A stretch of DNA of 40,473 nt from assembly GCF_000003605.2 (NCBI RefSeq), contig NW_003120922.1, positions 546,611 through 587,083 on the forward strand, read 5' to 3'. Origin of the DNA: Saccoglossus kowalevskii (Eukaryota; Hemichordata; Enteropneusta; Harrimaniidae). A program made the position numbers and the translations under genes. Of this stretch, positions 13,663-24,736 are shown piece after piece (within the stretch, counting starts at the first letter, position 1; the number at the start of each line of letters is the position of its first letter). The notes under the pieces were generated by a model. That model ran no database searches and was not told the origin of the DNA. It saw only the letters and a program-made list of their open reading frames with translations.

Positions 13663-13723
<61 letters not shown>
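13662..13723. repeat. (ATT)n microsatellite, about 20 copies
   Basis: An uninterrupted run of the trinucleotide. Confidence 0.97.
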
Positions 13724-14359
13724 TCAGCGTTAACAGCATCTAATCATGGCTTCTGTCTAATGCATTACCAATGTGGGTGACACGGGTGTTCGGATTTGTA
13801 ATCTCGAGGCTCAAATTGGCCGGGCCATTTCGTTATTATCACAAACTTTTGCATAGCATACTAATATTGTCAGTGCTCGCGGACTAGATGCAAGGTAATT
13901 GCGCTGTGTGAAATTTACCACGTCACCAGTCTTTACAAACAAACATATGTCCTAAAAACAAGCTATTAATGGAGCGTTGGTGTGGGCGTTATAGTTCATG
14001 GTTACTAAAACATCTTCATTTTGATATTATGAAAAAAAATTATAAACTGTCTTTGTCCAATTATTATCTTGTATGCGTCTCTGAATTAGCTAATCGTCTA
14101 TACCTAACTAGTACATAACACGGACACACGTCTTTCAATGTGTATATATGTGTGGATCTTCTTATTTTTTTTACGTTTTCCTGGATACGGTAAATGGTAT
14201 TGATTTTGTAATTACGGCAGTGCATGGGCACAATGGGACTACAGCGTTTTAAATTTGATCGTGAAGTATTGTTTGTCGGTGTGCTTAAAAGTTTCCGGGC
14301 AATGTGGTACGTGGTCGTAATGGATTGACATAGTCAAATCTGGAGATTGTTTTCGTATT

Positions 14360-14405
<46 letters not shown>

Positions 14406-15461
14406 ATCCGGCATCCTGCATGTACTGTGACTTTGACTCTGCGATACAATTCATGAGTATTCATAATATATATACACTACGGTCATCAGTGAAAGGCCGT
14501 TTAGCTTGGCTATTAAGTAATGTCCGTGCTGATGAAGCCATCAATGTGTTCATGTAATGACTGTTATGTAGATGAGATGAGATGCCCACGAACCATGCAT
14601 TCACTGTAACCTAACAGTTTTCATGATGGACTCGGTTGAAAATAAAATTGACGGGAACATCTATCAACTCAAATATTAATACTTCATTCTTAGTCGCTGA
14701 TATGACGTTTAAGACGCGGCAGCTACTTATTCACGAGAAGAGAGTTGAAAGCGATAATTTGAATAAGGACAGAATATATTGAAGACAATACAAAATACCA
14801 GATGTCATAAAAGCAAGACATAACAGTGTACGTTGCTGTTGCTATGGCGTGTCGAGTAGAATAATTGTGATCAAATGTATTGGTGTGTTCAACATCGAAC
14901 TTGACATTGACGATCGGACTTTGGAGTCACTACGCGACGTTCAATAACGCTTTGTTTCCATACTCTCTAAGAGAACAGTCGATCGTGATGGTTTTGTATA
15001 CCACTGCTCCTTACTCGTGTTGATATAGTGATTTATTCAATTATAGATAAGCTCGGTAGTTGTATGTGATAGCCATCTCCGCTACTTATGGGTTTGCATA
15101 TTTAAAGAGTTTGTTTACAAAGTGTTCGCTGCTATTTTGAAGCCACGAGTAATGTCACATATTTGTAAAGGGTCACGCTTGCGCTACCTTGTCGATTTCG
15201 ATCCGGCAACAACGTGACATAGTTGTGCAAGTTACCTCCTTCGTTGGTAAGGAATCTGATTTCGACAACTCGTCACCTGCACTAGCTATTTTCTTCGTTT
15301 GAGTTACATTTCTGGAGAGAAAACAGTTTAATTTGTTAGTATATTTCGTCATCTAATCCGCGTAAAAAAAAACAAAAAACAAAACAAAACAGGAAGTGTG
15401 CTACGACTAATGTTGTCTGATAAGCATGTCTCAAAACTTTGCCTGTTTAAAGGATAGATAA
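13724..15461. other. No gene seen apart from the TA microsatellite
   Basis: Unique AT-rich DNA with an A-rich tract at 15365-15390. No coding frame with motifs. Confidence 0.4.
14362..14401. repeat. (AT)n microsatellite, about 20 copies
   Basis: An uninterrupted dinucleotide run. It generates a Tyr-Ile repeat in a minus-strand frame at 14239-14454 that is not a gene. Confidence 0.97.
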
Positions 15462-15488
15462 TCACGCGACCTAGCCTAGGTCACGTGA
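15462..15488. promoter_or_regulatory. 27-bp near-perfect palindrome with CACGTG
   Basis: tcacgcgacctag on the left is mirrored by cctaggtcacgtga on the right with one mismatch. It contains an E-box CACGTG and can form a hairpin. It could be a factor-binding site or a transposon relic; function is unknown. Confidence 0.4.
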
Positions 15489-15896
15489 CTTCAAATACGT
15501 GATTTCATTGGATACATGTTTAATAGACGAGGGTGTGGATACTGTTCACCCAAGCTTGACGTCATATTTAATGATAACGTCATAATTCTTTTTAAGGTAT
15601 CTGTAATATACTAACTCAAGTTTGAACAATATAGGCAAGTACTCTTTAGTTAAGCGAGTATTCGTATACATACCCAGATTGATAAGGTCGCGAAGCACAT
15701 GTTTTATAGACTATGCTTAAATTTTAGTCATAAATAATATTTCGCGAGTGAGACTACAATGGACGATTTTATAACAAAAAGCGGAACTTGTCCTGCGTCT
15801 TACTGCGGGTTTAATAAATCTAATACTCAAATAATAAATACATAATAAACGTCAAAATATTACTAAAATCGCACTTGGTGTTTGCTACCTATCGGA

Positions 15897-16037
15897 TTAG
15901 TTAAAGGGCGGTAGTCGTCGCGCCGCGTCCTGTTCGATATGGGACTTATAGCGACGTATACAACGCGTGTAAAATGCATTGTTTATTTACATGAAATTCG
16001 AACACGCGCTGCGCGACGACCACCGCGCTTTAACTAA
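15897..16037. mobile_element. MITE-like element with ~42-bp terminal inverted repeats
   Basis: The left end begins ttagttaaagggcggtagtc. The reverse complement of the right end begins ttagttaaagcgcggtggtc. Pairing continues through gtcgtcgcgc and tgttcga for about 42 bases with only a few mismatches. Total length is 141 bp with no coding capacity. The TTAA next to each tip could be a piggyBac-like target duplication, but the flanks are palindromic beyond it, so the superfamily is undecided. Confidence 0.7.
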
Positions 16038-16674
16038 CAGCACACTTAGTGTTGAGTGTCAAGTTCTCATCACACGGTAAAACGTTAGGTGTTTTAAGTT
16101 ATACTAAGAGCACGTGTAAGCAGCGTATAGACAGAACTATTTCCAAAACGAAAACTTTCGCAATGAATCAAGCATAACCTATTATTGGAAATTGAACAAC
16201 TGTATTCCCTATCTGTAATTATGTATATTGCGCAATTTTTTTGCCAAAATGTAATCGTAGATTTCATCTAACCTTATTTGGTCCTACACAGGTCATGTTG
16301 TTTTGTTAACATTGCGAGTAAATTACCGAAAACAACGTGACATAATTATAGCGATTTAGGTAATTGCGCCCACTAAAAAACATTATTATAGACTGATTGT
16401 GTCGTTTGTCAATCAACCGTTATCGGTGGCATAAAATTGTTAATGACTTTAGGAAAGGGATATATAATTAAGCTTGAACGCTAACCCTGAGGCATACTGT
16501 CTGATGCGGTGAGCGTAGTGAAAATAAAAATGTAACTCACAATCGTTTACATGTGTTTTGTTCCACGGGGCATCGTTATAGTTTTTTAGATAGCTAATTC
16601 TTCACCCGTGGCGTCTATTCGACTCGGATGTGTGTTTAAGGTACGAGCGTGGTTGAATCCAAACGAGCAAGTCG

Positions 16675-16849
16675 GTGACGTGAATCTACGAGGACGTCAC
16701 TGGGATGTCATTCTTATGCTTCGCTTTGCGTGGGACTCCGTGGGATTTAAATACTCTGATATACTTAGCTAGTGTCAACAACTGCAATACGTATCTGCGT
16801 TTTCAATAAGGTGTAGTATTTGACGGTTATTTCAGGCCTATCTGCTCAG
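16675..16849 (+). promoter_or_regulatory. Candidate promoter and non-coding first exon
   Basis: CRE-like gtgacgtga and gacgtcac near 16675-16700 are followed by a TATA-like tttaaata at 16746-16753. A stretch from about 16775 ends in tctgctcag before a perfect donor gtaaga at 16850. Box spacing and donor fit a transcription start near 16775. The next acceptor on this strand with a start codon is at 17484. This is inferred; no transcript evidence is available. Confidence 0.3.
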
Positions 16850-17483
16850 GTAAGACAAAACTTCTATCATGTACGCAAGATTTGGCTACTGATCGTTGTC
16901 TTGCGTCTCGGAGTGAAAGGGGAGAGTTGGTTGGTTACGGATTAGTGAGCCGAGAAAATTGAATGAAATCAGCTAGAATCGCCGTGTCAAACGGAAAACA
17001 TGTATAAACCGAGCAGCTAATGCCCAATCTTGTTTCAATGGTGTTACATGTGTACACATTACTTTTTTAACCGAATTTTGTAAACCGGTAAACTTTTTAT
17101 ACAACTGAGATCGAATGCGGCTTACCACGAAGACCTAGAAAAGCTTTTATTTGACTATTTTCCATTTATTCATTGTGAAAATTATAGACACGTGAAATAT
17201 TAGTGTTCTATTCCATTCTCTCTGTTTTCTACAACTGCTGATATGTACCACACAAAAACATATCGTTTTACACGGTTTGCCTTCATATTAATTCCAGGGA
17301 CATAACATAACGGATATGTTCATTTTTTGTGTACGTGTTGTCATTGGTAACTAGAATCAAATTAGGTGCGCCGAGGAGAAAAACTACATTCCACCTTGGA
17401 GCTAAAGAGCCACATGGAATTAATAAACTGCTCAACTCGACAAATTCACATAACTTATCATTGGTTAATCATAATTTTTGCAG

Positions 17484-17574
17484 AACAAAAATGGATTCAT
17501 TATTGCTTACCTTTTGTCTGACAATGCTCTGGAAAATCATGTTAAATCTCGCCAATTCGGCCAAACTGCGCTGA
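17484..17574 (+). CDS. Possible exon starting a short secreted peptide (27 codons) or a broken gene
   Basis: The acceptor ataatttttgcag is followed by aacaaaaATGG, a good start context. The frame MDSLLLTFCLTMLW then KIMLNLANSAKLR looks like a signal peptide and ends at a TGA (17572-17574). The same frame stays open for 66 more codons after this single stop, which could mean a nonsense mutation, but the downstream frame shows no known domain. No good donor was found inside. The upstream donor at 16850 would suit it. Confidence 0.22.
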
Positions 17575-17778
17575 GGCAGCTTGTCAGGGACTAAACCTAT
17601 TGGAATTCCCCTTACCTCTAAGCGACCAGTATCACAATTTCTGACTGGTTTTTGTTCCTACGATCAGAAGTTGGTTTGTCAGAGGCCACGTACTCAGGAG
17701 ACTAGGATTGAAAGCAATCGGGACATCTACATACATCAGATTTTAATCATATTGACGCGTGGTCTACTTTGCATGTGA

Positions 17779-20470
17779 CCCACACAACCGGGCGACCACT
17801 GTGGGGCTTCAAAATTGGGACACGTAGCATACTAGTAGACGTAAATGCCCGCCAAAATCTCGTTCTGAGCGAGAGTGTCACATGACTTGCTAAAACTTTC
17901 AAAAAATGTTCAATTCTCTCCCGTCAGCGCGTCCACTGTTCCGAATACCATAGTTACATGAGAATAGTGGACCCCCTATTACGGTTTGAATCAACACATC
18001 AGTGAATCGGACCCTCAAGTTCTCTCAGGTGAAGTGGAATTCGACTGGTATGTTCAAGGCTGTACCCTATTTATTATGACAGTGCATTAGGTCGGTACAT
18101 GTACTCATAGCAAGAATGTTGGGCGTGAGGTGCCTCTTTATATTAATAATAATTATAATACGGCAAAGAATGTATGTTGAAACACGTTGAACCACTATTC
18201 GTATGTTTAGAAGTCATTACCCGGGAGACCCCGTGATATCGCGTCGTACTTACGAACGATCTTGGTATTTGGACGAGTCGCAAAGTGCCGAGTCAAAATA
18301 CAGATAACACATCTTGTTATTACGGGGTTGTCATTTTATGTGGCGTCCCATAATGTTCTGTTTTATCCCATTACCATATCTGACGTTAAATAATGACTTG
18401 GGTACGAGTTTCACAGAAAAATTTTCTGTGTATACATAGGTGTACTGTTTTCAGGTGAATTGACATTCAACACCTTTAAATCAGTTAGAAAAATACTGCT
18501 CAAAATGGAAAGTAACAGTTAACTCCGGCAAGACCAGGATTATGGTTTGCAGGAAAGCTAGTACTCGCCCATTTATTGCGATCAATTTAGCAGCTTTTGT
18601 GCACCGTGCATTTGAAAAAAAGCAATGAGTAATTAATTTAATCACTTGAATGTATGTAATTACTTATGTGTATATATTTTGTGTTTGCTTCATTGTCTTA
18701 CCCCGATCGTTAAATTTCTACTGTGTTAATATATATGTTCGTCAGGACCTGTGGTCTACAACCCGGAATAAATAAGCCTTATTTGGCAAATACGGATGAT
18801 TTCGCAGCAGACATTTTTTTCTTTGGAACAACTACCTGCATCCTTCGTGATGTGAACTACACACGTACTCGCGCGCTCTTGATTGAAGTTCGTCGAACAC
18901 AGGTTGACAGATGTATGGTCATGAAAAGTTGTAGGAACAATGTCGACTCATTTACGTCGTGCTCGAGTTTTCAACCTGAACGCGCGCCGTAATAACAAAT
19001 ATGTATTTCAAGCGGCGCAGTAAACTTATGTTCCGTATTTGGCGAGTCGTCGAATATGACGTCATAGTTTAATGAATGGACGATTCTACGTTCTATGCAT
19101 GATTACATGACATAGTCGCATTATTTCTATATACACGTGACCTCATTTGAATATACTTACGTGACTATTTTATTTACATTGAAACGAGGAGTCAGTTTGC
19201 ACAACAATGTCCAACTAACTGATATGCTTATTCACCGCACAAAACGCCGTTATAGATGCGAATAAAAGTGCCGTTGTATGAATGATCGTGTGTTCTCATA
19301 TGGTTGTTATAGTTAAACTTTAATGTTTGTACAGTGGGATGTCATTGTGTGAAGAACGTGTGCCCGGTCGGTATGATACTACCGAACGCTGGATACTGAA
19401 CTCAGCGGGTAAATTTCAGCGGCATACAGCTGGTCGGTCCACTGTCTGAAAGTACCCAGCAAGATTATGTCCATTTCTTCCTACACCGGTTAGACTCATG
19501 TATATGTATATATCATATTTTGAAATTAAGAAAGTACATATTAAAATTGTTTTCTTCGTTTCTGGCCCAATACGTACTGACGTTTGACGAGAAAATGTTA
19601 CATCTACAGAATTGAATATCGCCTCTTGGAAGAACGGGGTTGGGTCAGTCTCATTCATGATAATCACACGGCCACGTGACAAACACGCGTGACGATGTTA
19701 TCATCAAAATATTCAGAGACTGAAAAACCAGCATTCAGTTGCTAAACCTTCGAAATAAGGGAAGTAGTACAGCGCAAATTGTAATATACGGAAGGCGATG
19801 TTAGGTGATATATGTCTTAAGCAATTATTTAAACTAGCATGATCTTTTACTTATCTTATATTATCCTATAAACTATTTTCTTAATTTTATATGCTGATCG
19901 GACAGGAGTGCCTTTCGGTGACTCACGGTCAGCCACGCTTTAAGAAGTGATTTGTAATTCAAACATTGCCCTTTTTACTGGGCTTGACATCATCGCCGCG
20001 GCCAAAAAAAAAACGACGCAATATTTATTCGGAAGGGGAGCGCCGGAAAAAAAAAAATATATGGTCATTCTTTGCTCGCCTGCGTTGCTAGGTTACATGC
20101 GCTAGGTAGCACAGCCTGTCTTTTGCGAAACCTGAAACCCAACCAGGACAAACTTGCAGTGTATGCACCTGTTTTTTTTTCTTCGTAATTAAAGTAGCAT
20201 ATTTCGTCAATCTAGGGGAAGTGACGTGGTAAACTCTGTAATTAGGCTCGCATATATGACTTAAACGCGGTACAGATAACCGTGAGTTACTCGACTGAAA
20301 CTACCCAGGTTGGTTACATTATTTTGCCATCATTGTATCGTTGTATTGTGTATGACATATAATTGTATATATGTGTGTCACTTACGGCCAACCGTTCGGA
20401 TGTGTATTAACAGTAAAATTACATTATTTTGTCAAATTTATAAATTTGTCATATTCCAATCGAAACGACT
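17779..20470. other. Gene-poor stretch with short unidentified frames
   Basis: A + strand frame of about 85 codons from the ATG at 18735 contains several cysteines but no known pattern. A minus-strand frame at 19416-19682 likewise. A 19-20 bp palindrome (cacagaaaa/attttctgtg) lies near 18412-18430. Confidence 0.35.
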
Positions 20471-20830
20471 CGACTCCACAAGTAATGGATCCACACGCGT
20501 TCGATTTAACCCAGCATGTATTTAGGTATGGAACATTTTATTCCACGTGACGTTTATCTCGTTAAAACGTGCGGTGGCGACATAGTGTGTCGTTAGATTT
20601 CGGCTCACGCGATTATTAAAGAATCAGAACGCGGCTATTCGCGGTCGGTAAAATCGACGCGACGCGATATAGGTTCCAGGTGACTTAAAGCGGGAGGGTC
20701 ATCACCTGCGCACGCGCAGTAATTGAGTCCCAAGCGACGATAACAACACACGCTAAACATGCAAAGGCTCATTGGTAGACGCTTGTTTGTGAACAATCAC
20801 ACGCTATGACCATCTGACACATGCGCAGGT

Positions 20831-20882
20831 GTATCTTGGTTTATTTGCATGAAATTACAATACGCGCTTCACGACGACTGTG
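20831..20882. repeat. Copy of the MITE right-end block, first of two near the array
   Basis: tttatttgcatgaaattaca followed by acgcgcttcacgacgactg matches 15981-16020 of the 141-bp element (tttatttacatgaaattcga, then acgcgctgcgcgacgac). It carries one minisatellite-like unit. Confidence 0.6.
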
Positions 20883-21010
20883 GTTTTGCATGGCGAATGT
20901 ATTAATCTGTTGGTTGTTATGACGACTCCATAGGTAGTCGTTCCACACACGTTCGAGTGAACCCTACCGGTATTTAGATATGGAACCACGATGCGACCTA
21001 AACGACCCGT

Positions 21011-21064
21011 GTACCTTGGTTTATTTGCATGAAGTTTCAATGTACGCTGCACGACAACGACTGT
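21011..21064. repeat. Second copy of the MITE right-end block, at the array edge
   Basis: The sequence cttggtttatttgcatgaag repeats the block at 20831 about 180 bp downstream and runs directly into the first units of the large minisatellite. A further pair (20480-20540 and 20932-20992, both with ttcga and ggtatttag/tatttagg followed by tatggaac) suggests a larger local duplication. Confidence 0.6.
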
Positions 21065-22178
21065 GAAACTGCGACGCTGTGTGGCGACAGCAGTGCTGCA
21101 GGATGACTGTGGTGCTACATGGTGGTTGTGATACTACATGATGAATGAGGGACAGCATTACGACTGTGACTCTGCATGGAGACTGTGAAGCTGCATGACG
21201 ACTGTGACGCTGCATGACGACTGTGACGCTGCATGGAGACTGTGGCGCTGCGTGACGACTGTGACGCTGCATGGAGACTGGCGCTGCGTGACGACTGTGG
21301 CGCTGCGTGACGACTGTGGCGCTGCATGACGACTGTGGCACTGCATGACGACTGTGGCGCTGCATGACGACTGTAACACTGGATGGAGACTGTGGCGCCG
21401 CGTGACAACTGTGACCCTGCATGACGACTGTGGCGCTGCATGACGACTTTGACGCTGCATGACGACTGTGGCGTTGCAAGACGACTGTGACGCTGTATGA
21501 CAACTGTGGCACTGCGTGACGACTGTAGCACTGCATGACGAATGTCGCGCTACATGGCGGCTGTGACCCTGCATTACGACTGTGATGCTGCATGACGACT
21601 GTGCCACTGCATGACAACTGTGGCGCTGCATGACGACTGTGACGCTGCGTGACGACTGTGGCACTACATGGCACCTGTGGTGCTACATGTCGACTGTGAC
21701 GCTGCTTGACGACTGTGGCGCTGTATGACGACTATGGTGCTGCGTGACGACTATGGTGCTGCGTGATGACTGTGGCGCTGCGTGACGACTGTGGCACGAC
21801 ATGGCGCTGTGGTGCTACAAATCGACTGTGACGCTGCATGACGACCGTGGCGCTCCATGGCGGCTGTGGCTCTACATGATGAACGTGGCACTGCGTGACG
21901 ACTATGGCACTGCATGATGAGTGTGTCACTGTGCCACTGAATCAGGCATCGTATGATCACTGTGGTGGTGCAACGACGACTGTGGCCCTGTGAAGACTGC
22001 TACTGCGAAGAGACACTGGTGCTGCTTAGCGACTGTTGCACTGCGTGGCGACTGTCAAACTGCATGGCGCTGCGTGGTTATTGTAGCGCTGCGTGACGAC
22101 TATGAAACTGCATGGCGCTGCGTGGTTATTGTAGCGCTGCGTGGTTATTGTAGCGCTGCATGGCGACTGACGCAGTAT
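21038..22178. repeat. Minisatellite array, ~19-bp unit, about 60 copies
   Basis: A tandem array of a unit close to CGCTGCATGACGACTGTGG with many single-base variants (gacgctgc, gcactgc, ggagact and others). It runs from a block at 21035 to about 22178. The period is 19, so reading frame returns every 57 bases. The unit has almost no stop codons on the minus strand, which produces several overlapping open frames of 65-217 codons rich in Ser, Arg, His, Cys and Gln; these are by-products. Near 22041-22170 variants are arranged in a larger unit containing ggttattgtag. Each unit carries two or more CpGs, making the array a CpG-dense island in AT-rich DNA. Confidence 0.95.
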
Positions 22179-24389
22179 GTGTCAACAACTAATATTTGCT
22201 CGGATGATTATTTTTGAAGTGTAATTCAATTGACTTAATCTGTCATACAACGCTTCGATTATGAGGTCATTCAACAACTTCCGCAAATAGTGCGTATATC
22301 AGGTCTTATCGCCAATCAAAATATCAATTTGTGAATATTGATTTACGAACAAATATATGGCAGGCCGCTTTTCAAATAATCTATCACTGTCTGTGTATCG
22401 ACATTTACATGGATATAGGTATGTAGAGGTATATGAATACAGGTATCTGGAGTGGACTTGTCATATCGAATGGTATACTTGCCTCTAGGAATGCGATTAT
22501 TCATACAAACTCTATTTACAAGGTAATTCTGAGACACAGAAATATCATCGAAAACCAGATGTTCAGATGTAACACGGCATCCGAAACATTCAAACTGCAA
22601 CCGTGGGTAAATGCAATAATACGGCCTGGAACAGCAATTATACATTGAGCGGTGACGCAAATTCGCATCCGTATTTCGTCGTTGCGAGGTCTATTCGTGT
22701 ATTTTGTTATGTTAACGGCTCAATCGACATTATTTCGAAATTTACAGACAACGATTGCGCCGTTAGCCCAATTGCGTTTTAAGGAACGACAAATTCCTAG
22801 TTCACGAACGAGCTACTGCAAACGGCAATCATTTATTTGGCGCCGTTCGCGTAATTCTGTAAATTTTTTTGTTTCATACATTTTTTTGGAATCCTAAATT
22901 CCCAAGCACAAAATAATGATATTGTCGAATTTAGTTTACAGTAGGATTTAACCTTGCCCTATGTTATTCACGTTTGGGGCCTAATTCTGAATTCAGAAAA
23001 TCGTGGCACATCAGTTATTGTAGAGCGGCTTACATAAATTAAAACCATCTGTCATCCAATCACATTTGTGCATTTGCAGTCGTGACACACTATTGAAATA
23101 TAATTGGAAGTATTGTTTTCGTCATTGCGTTGCCCAAAGTTGTCCCATTAAAACAAGTGGAACGAAACAACCTAATATTTGATTATTTTTTAGCCTTCTA
23201 ATATTTATTTACTGTGGGTAAAAGTTTATGTTTGCTAAACGACTGTACATTGATATGTACTAGTATATAATTAATTAATTTAGAGTGCCAACGCGATGTC
23301 GGATTTCATCGTAAGACTACTACCCTGTTTACTGAACGTAGTGATTCGAATTATGGACTGACTAAATGTAACAGATAATACAATATGTATATACACTCCG
23401 TAACTCAACGTGAGTGTATTTTTCCCAGATACCAACACGATACTGAACGTAGTCAACAAATGACGTTAAGTCCGATTCGAGACATAATTTTACACTTAAG
23501 TGTCAAAAACATCAACTATAATAGCAATTGTTCGTAATTATACACAATTATCGTAATCATACTAACACAGAATGAAAAGAGCCCTTGTGCTTAAATATCG
23601 ATTTGTTTAACTGATTGCGGAGGCTCACTTTAAAGATATGGTTTGTATTATTTTAATTTGGGACACAGTATGGGTACACTGGACATACCACATTTAAATA
23701 TGACAATACAAGAGATAGATACATCGCACATCTGTTAAAAATCTCGTGACCTTCGATCTATTTGTGGGTGAATTTAATTTAAACGTATGATCGTCGGATC
23801 AGTGATCAATACATTCGCACGTCACCCGAACTATACACAGTTAGTATTTTGCCCTCGTTGAGGTAGGTTGCACAACGTTTCTTTTCTATTCTATTTTTTT
23901 TTACTTTTTGCACGCGGAATCGCTCGATTGATTTTTTTCTTTGAACTCACACGTTTTATCTGTCTACCATTATTTTTGCAATTATATTGCACACTAAGGT
24001 TTCTACCATATCCATATTTGGCGACTCATAGATGATGTGTTAAATGTTTGGATGTCAATGCATAATCACGAACCAAACACACATTATTAACTCATTAGAC
24101 ATTAATGGTTTTATAACCTACTCATTTCATTATTATCGGAGTGCCTACTTTAAAGTTTTATTACAATGATCGTGTTATAAACAGGAGTGTGTTTATCCGT
24201 TCAGTACAAACAGGGTCGTTTGTCGGGGCCGCCTCCTTTGTGCAGGTGCCAACACAACACAACACGACGCGAGTGTCAATTGGCGAACGACCCATATCTC
24301 AGTGCAATGCACCAACGTACACGGGAATATGCCACAGCCCGACGCAGCTATGCCTGCGTGGTTGGGGCCCTTAGATAATGTTAGTACCG
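22179..24389. other. Upstream flank of the insulin-like gene, no gene supported
   Basis: Opposite-strand overlapping frames at 22343-22660 and 22652-22897 show no motifs. A GC-richer patch at 24220-24370 is open in three frames but none is recognisable. It may be regulatory DNA of the insulin-like gene. Confidence 0.35.
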
Positions 24390-24430
24390 CCAATCGTGAA
24401 TAAAAGCAGCGTACAAAGTCACTTTATTTC
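24390..24430 (+). promoter_or_regulatory. Candidate promoter of the insulin-like gene (CCAAT and TATA-like boxes)
   Basis: A CCAAT pentamer at 24390-24394 is followed at 24399-24407 by the TATA-like AATAAAAGC. This would place transcription start near 24430, about 175 bases before the ATG. The acceptor-like sequence just before the ATG means a short 5' UTR intron could lie between. This is inferred from spacing only. Confidence 0.35.
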
Positions 24431-24602
24431 TAACCATCAGAATTGATTCCACAGACAATTTAATTTAACAACACAGATTGTCAAGTTTATTGATATTATA
24501 CTGCCTTCAATACTTAAAGTAAGAAAATATCAAAAACCATTACTGCTATATCGTACTACTATCAACACATTTAATTGTTTATCTGGATTTCGTATATTAC
24601 AG

Positions 24603-24736
24603 ACAATGAGTACGTCACTAGTGGGCCTGGTATTCTGCTTGACTCTTAGTTTTATGCTATGCCAAATACAAGCCTTAACTGTGGAGAATGAAGAAACAAT
24701 CACATTCAGTGAGCTCAATACAATGTACGGTACTAG
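24603..24736 (+). CDS. Insulin-like peptide exon with start codon and signal peptide
   Basis: The ATG at 24606 begins a 43-residue segment plus two bases of the next codon. Residues 1-23 form a classic signal peptide: a hydrophobic core (LVGLVFCLTLSFML) followed by CQIQA, with a likely cut after Ala23. An acidic spacer follows. The sequence before the ATG (ttcgtatattacag) is a usable splice acceptor, so an upstream non-coding exon is likely, as in many insulin-family genes. The donor at 24737 reads gtaagt. The start was chosen because it is the only ATG that gives a signal peptide in frame with the B chain. Confidence 0.9.

Noticed and set aside
21021-21960. Long minus-strand frames rich in Ser, Arg and His
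   Set aside because: They exactly overlie the 19-bp minisatellite; all three minus frames are open because the unit lacks stops, so they are not evidence of a gene.
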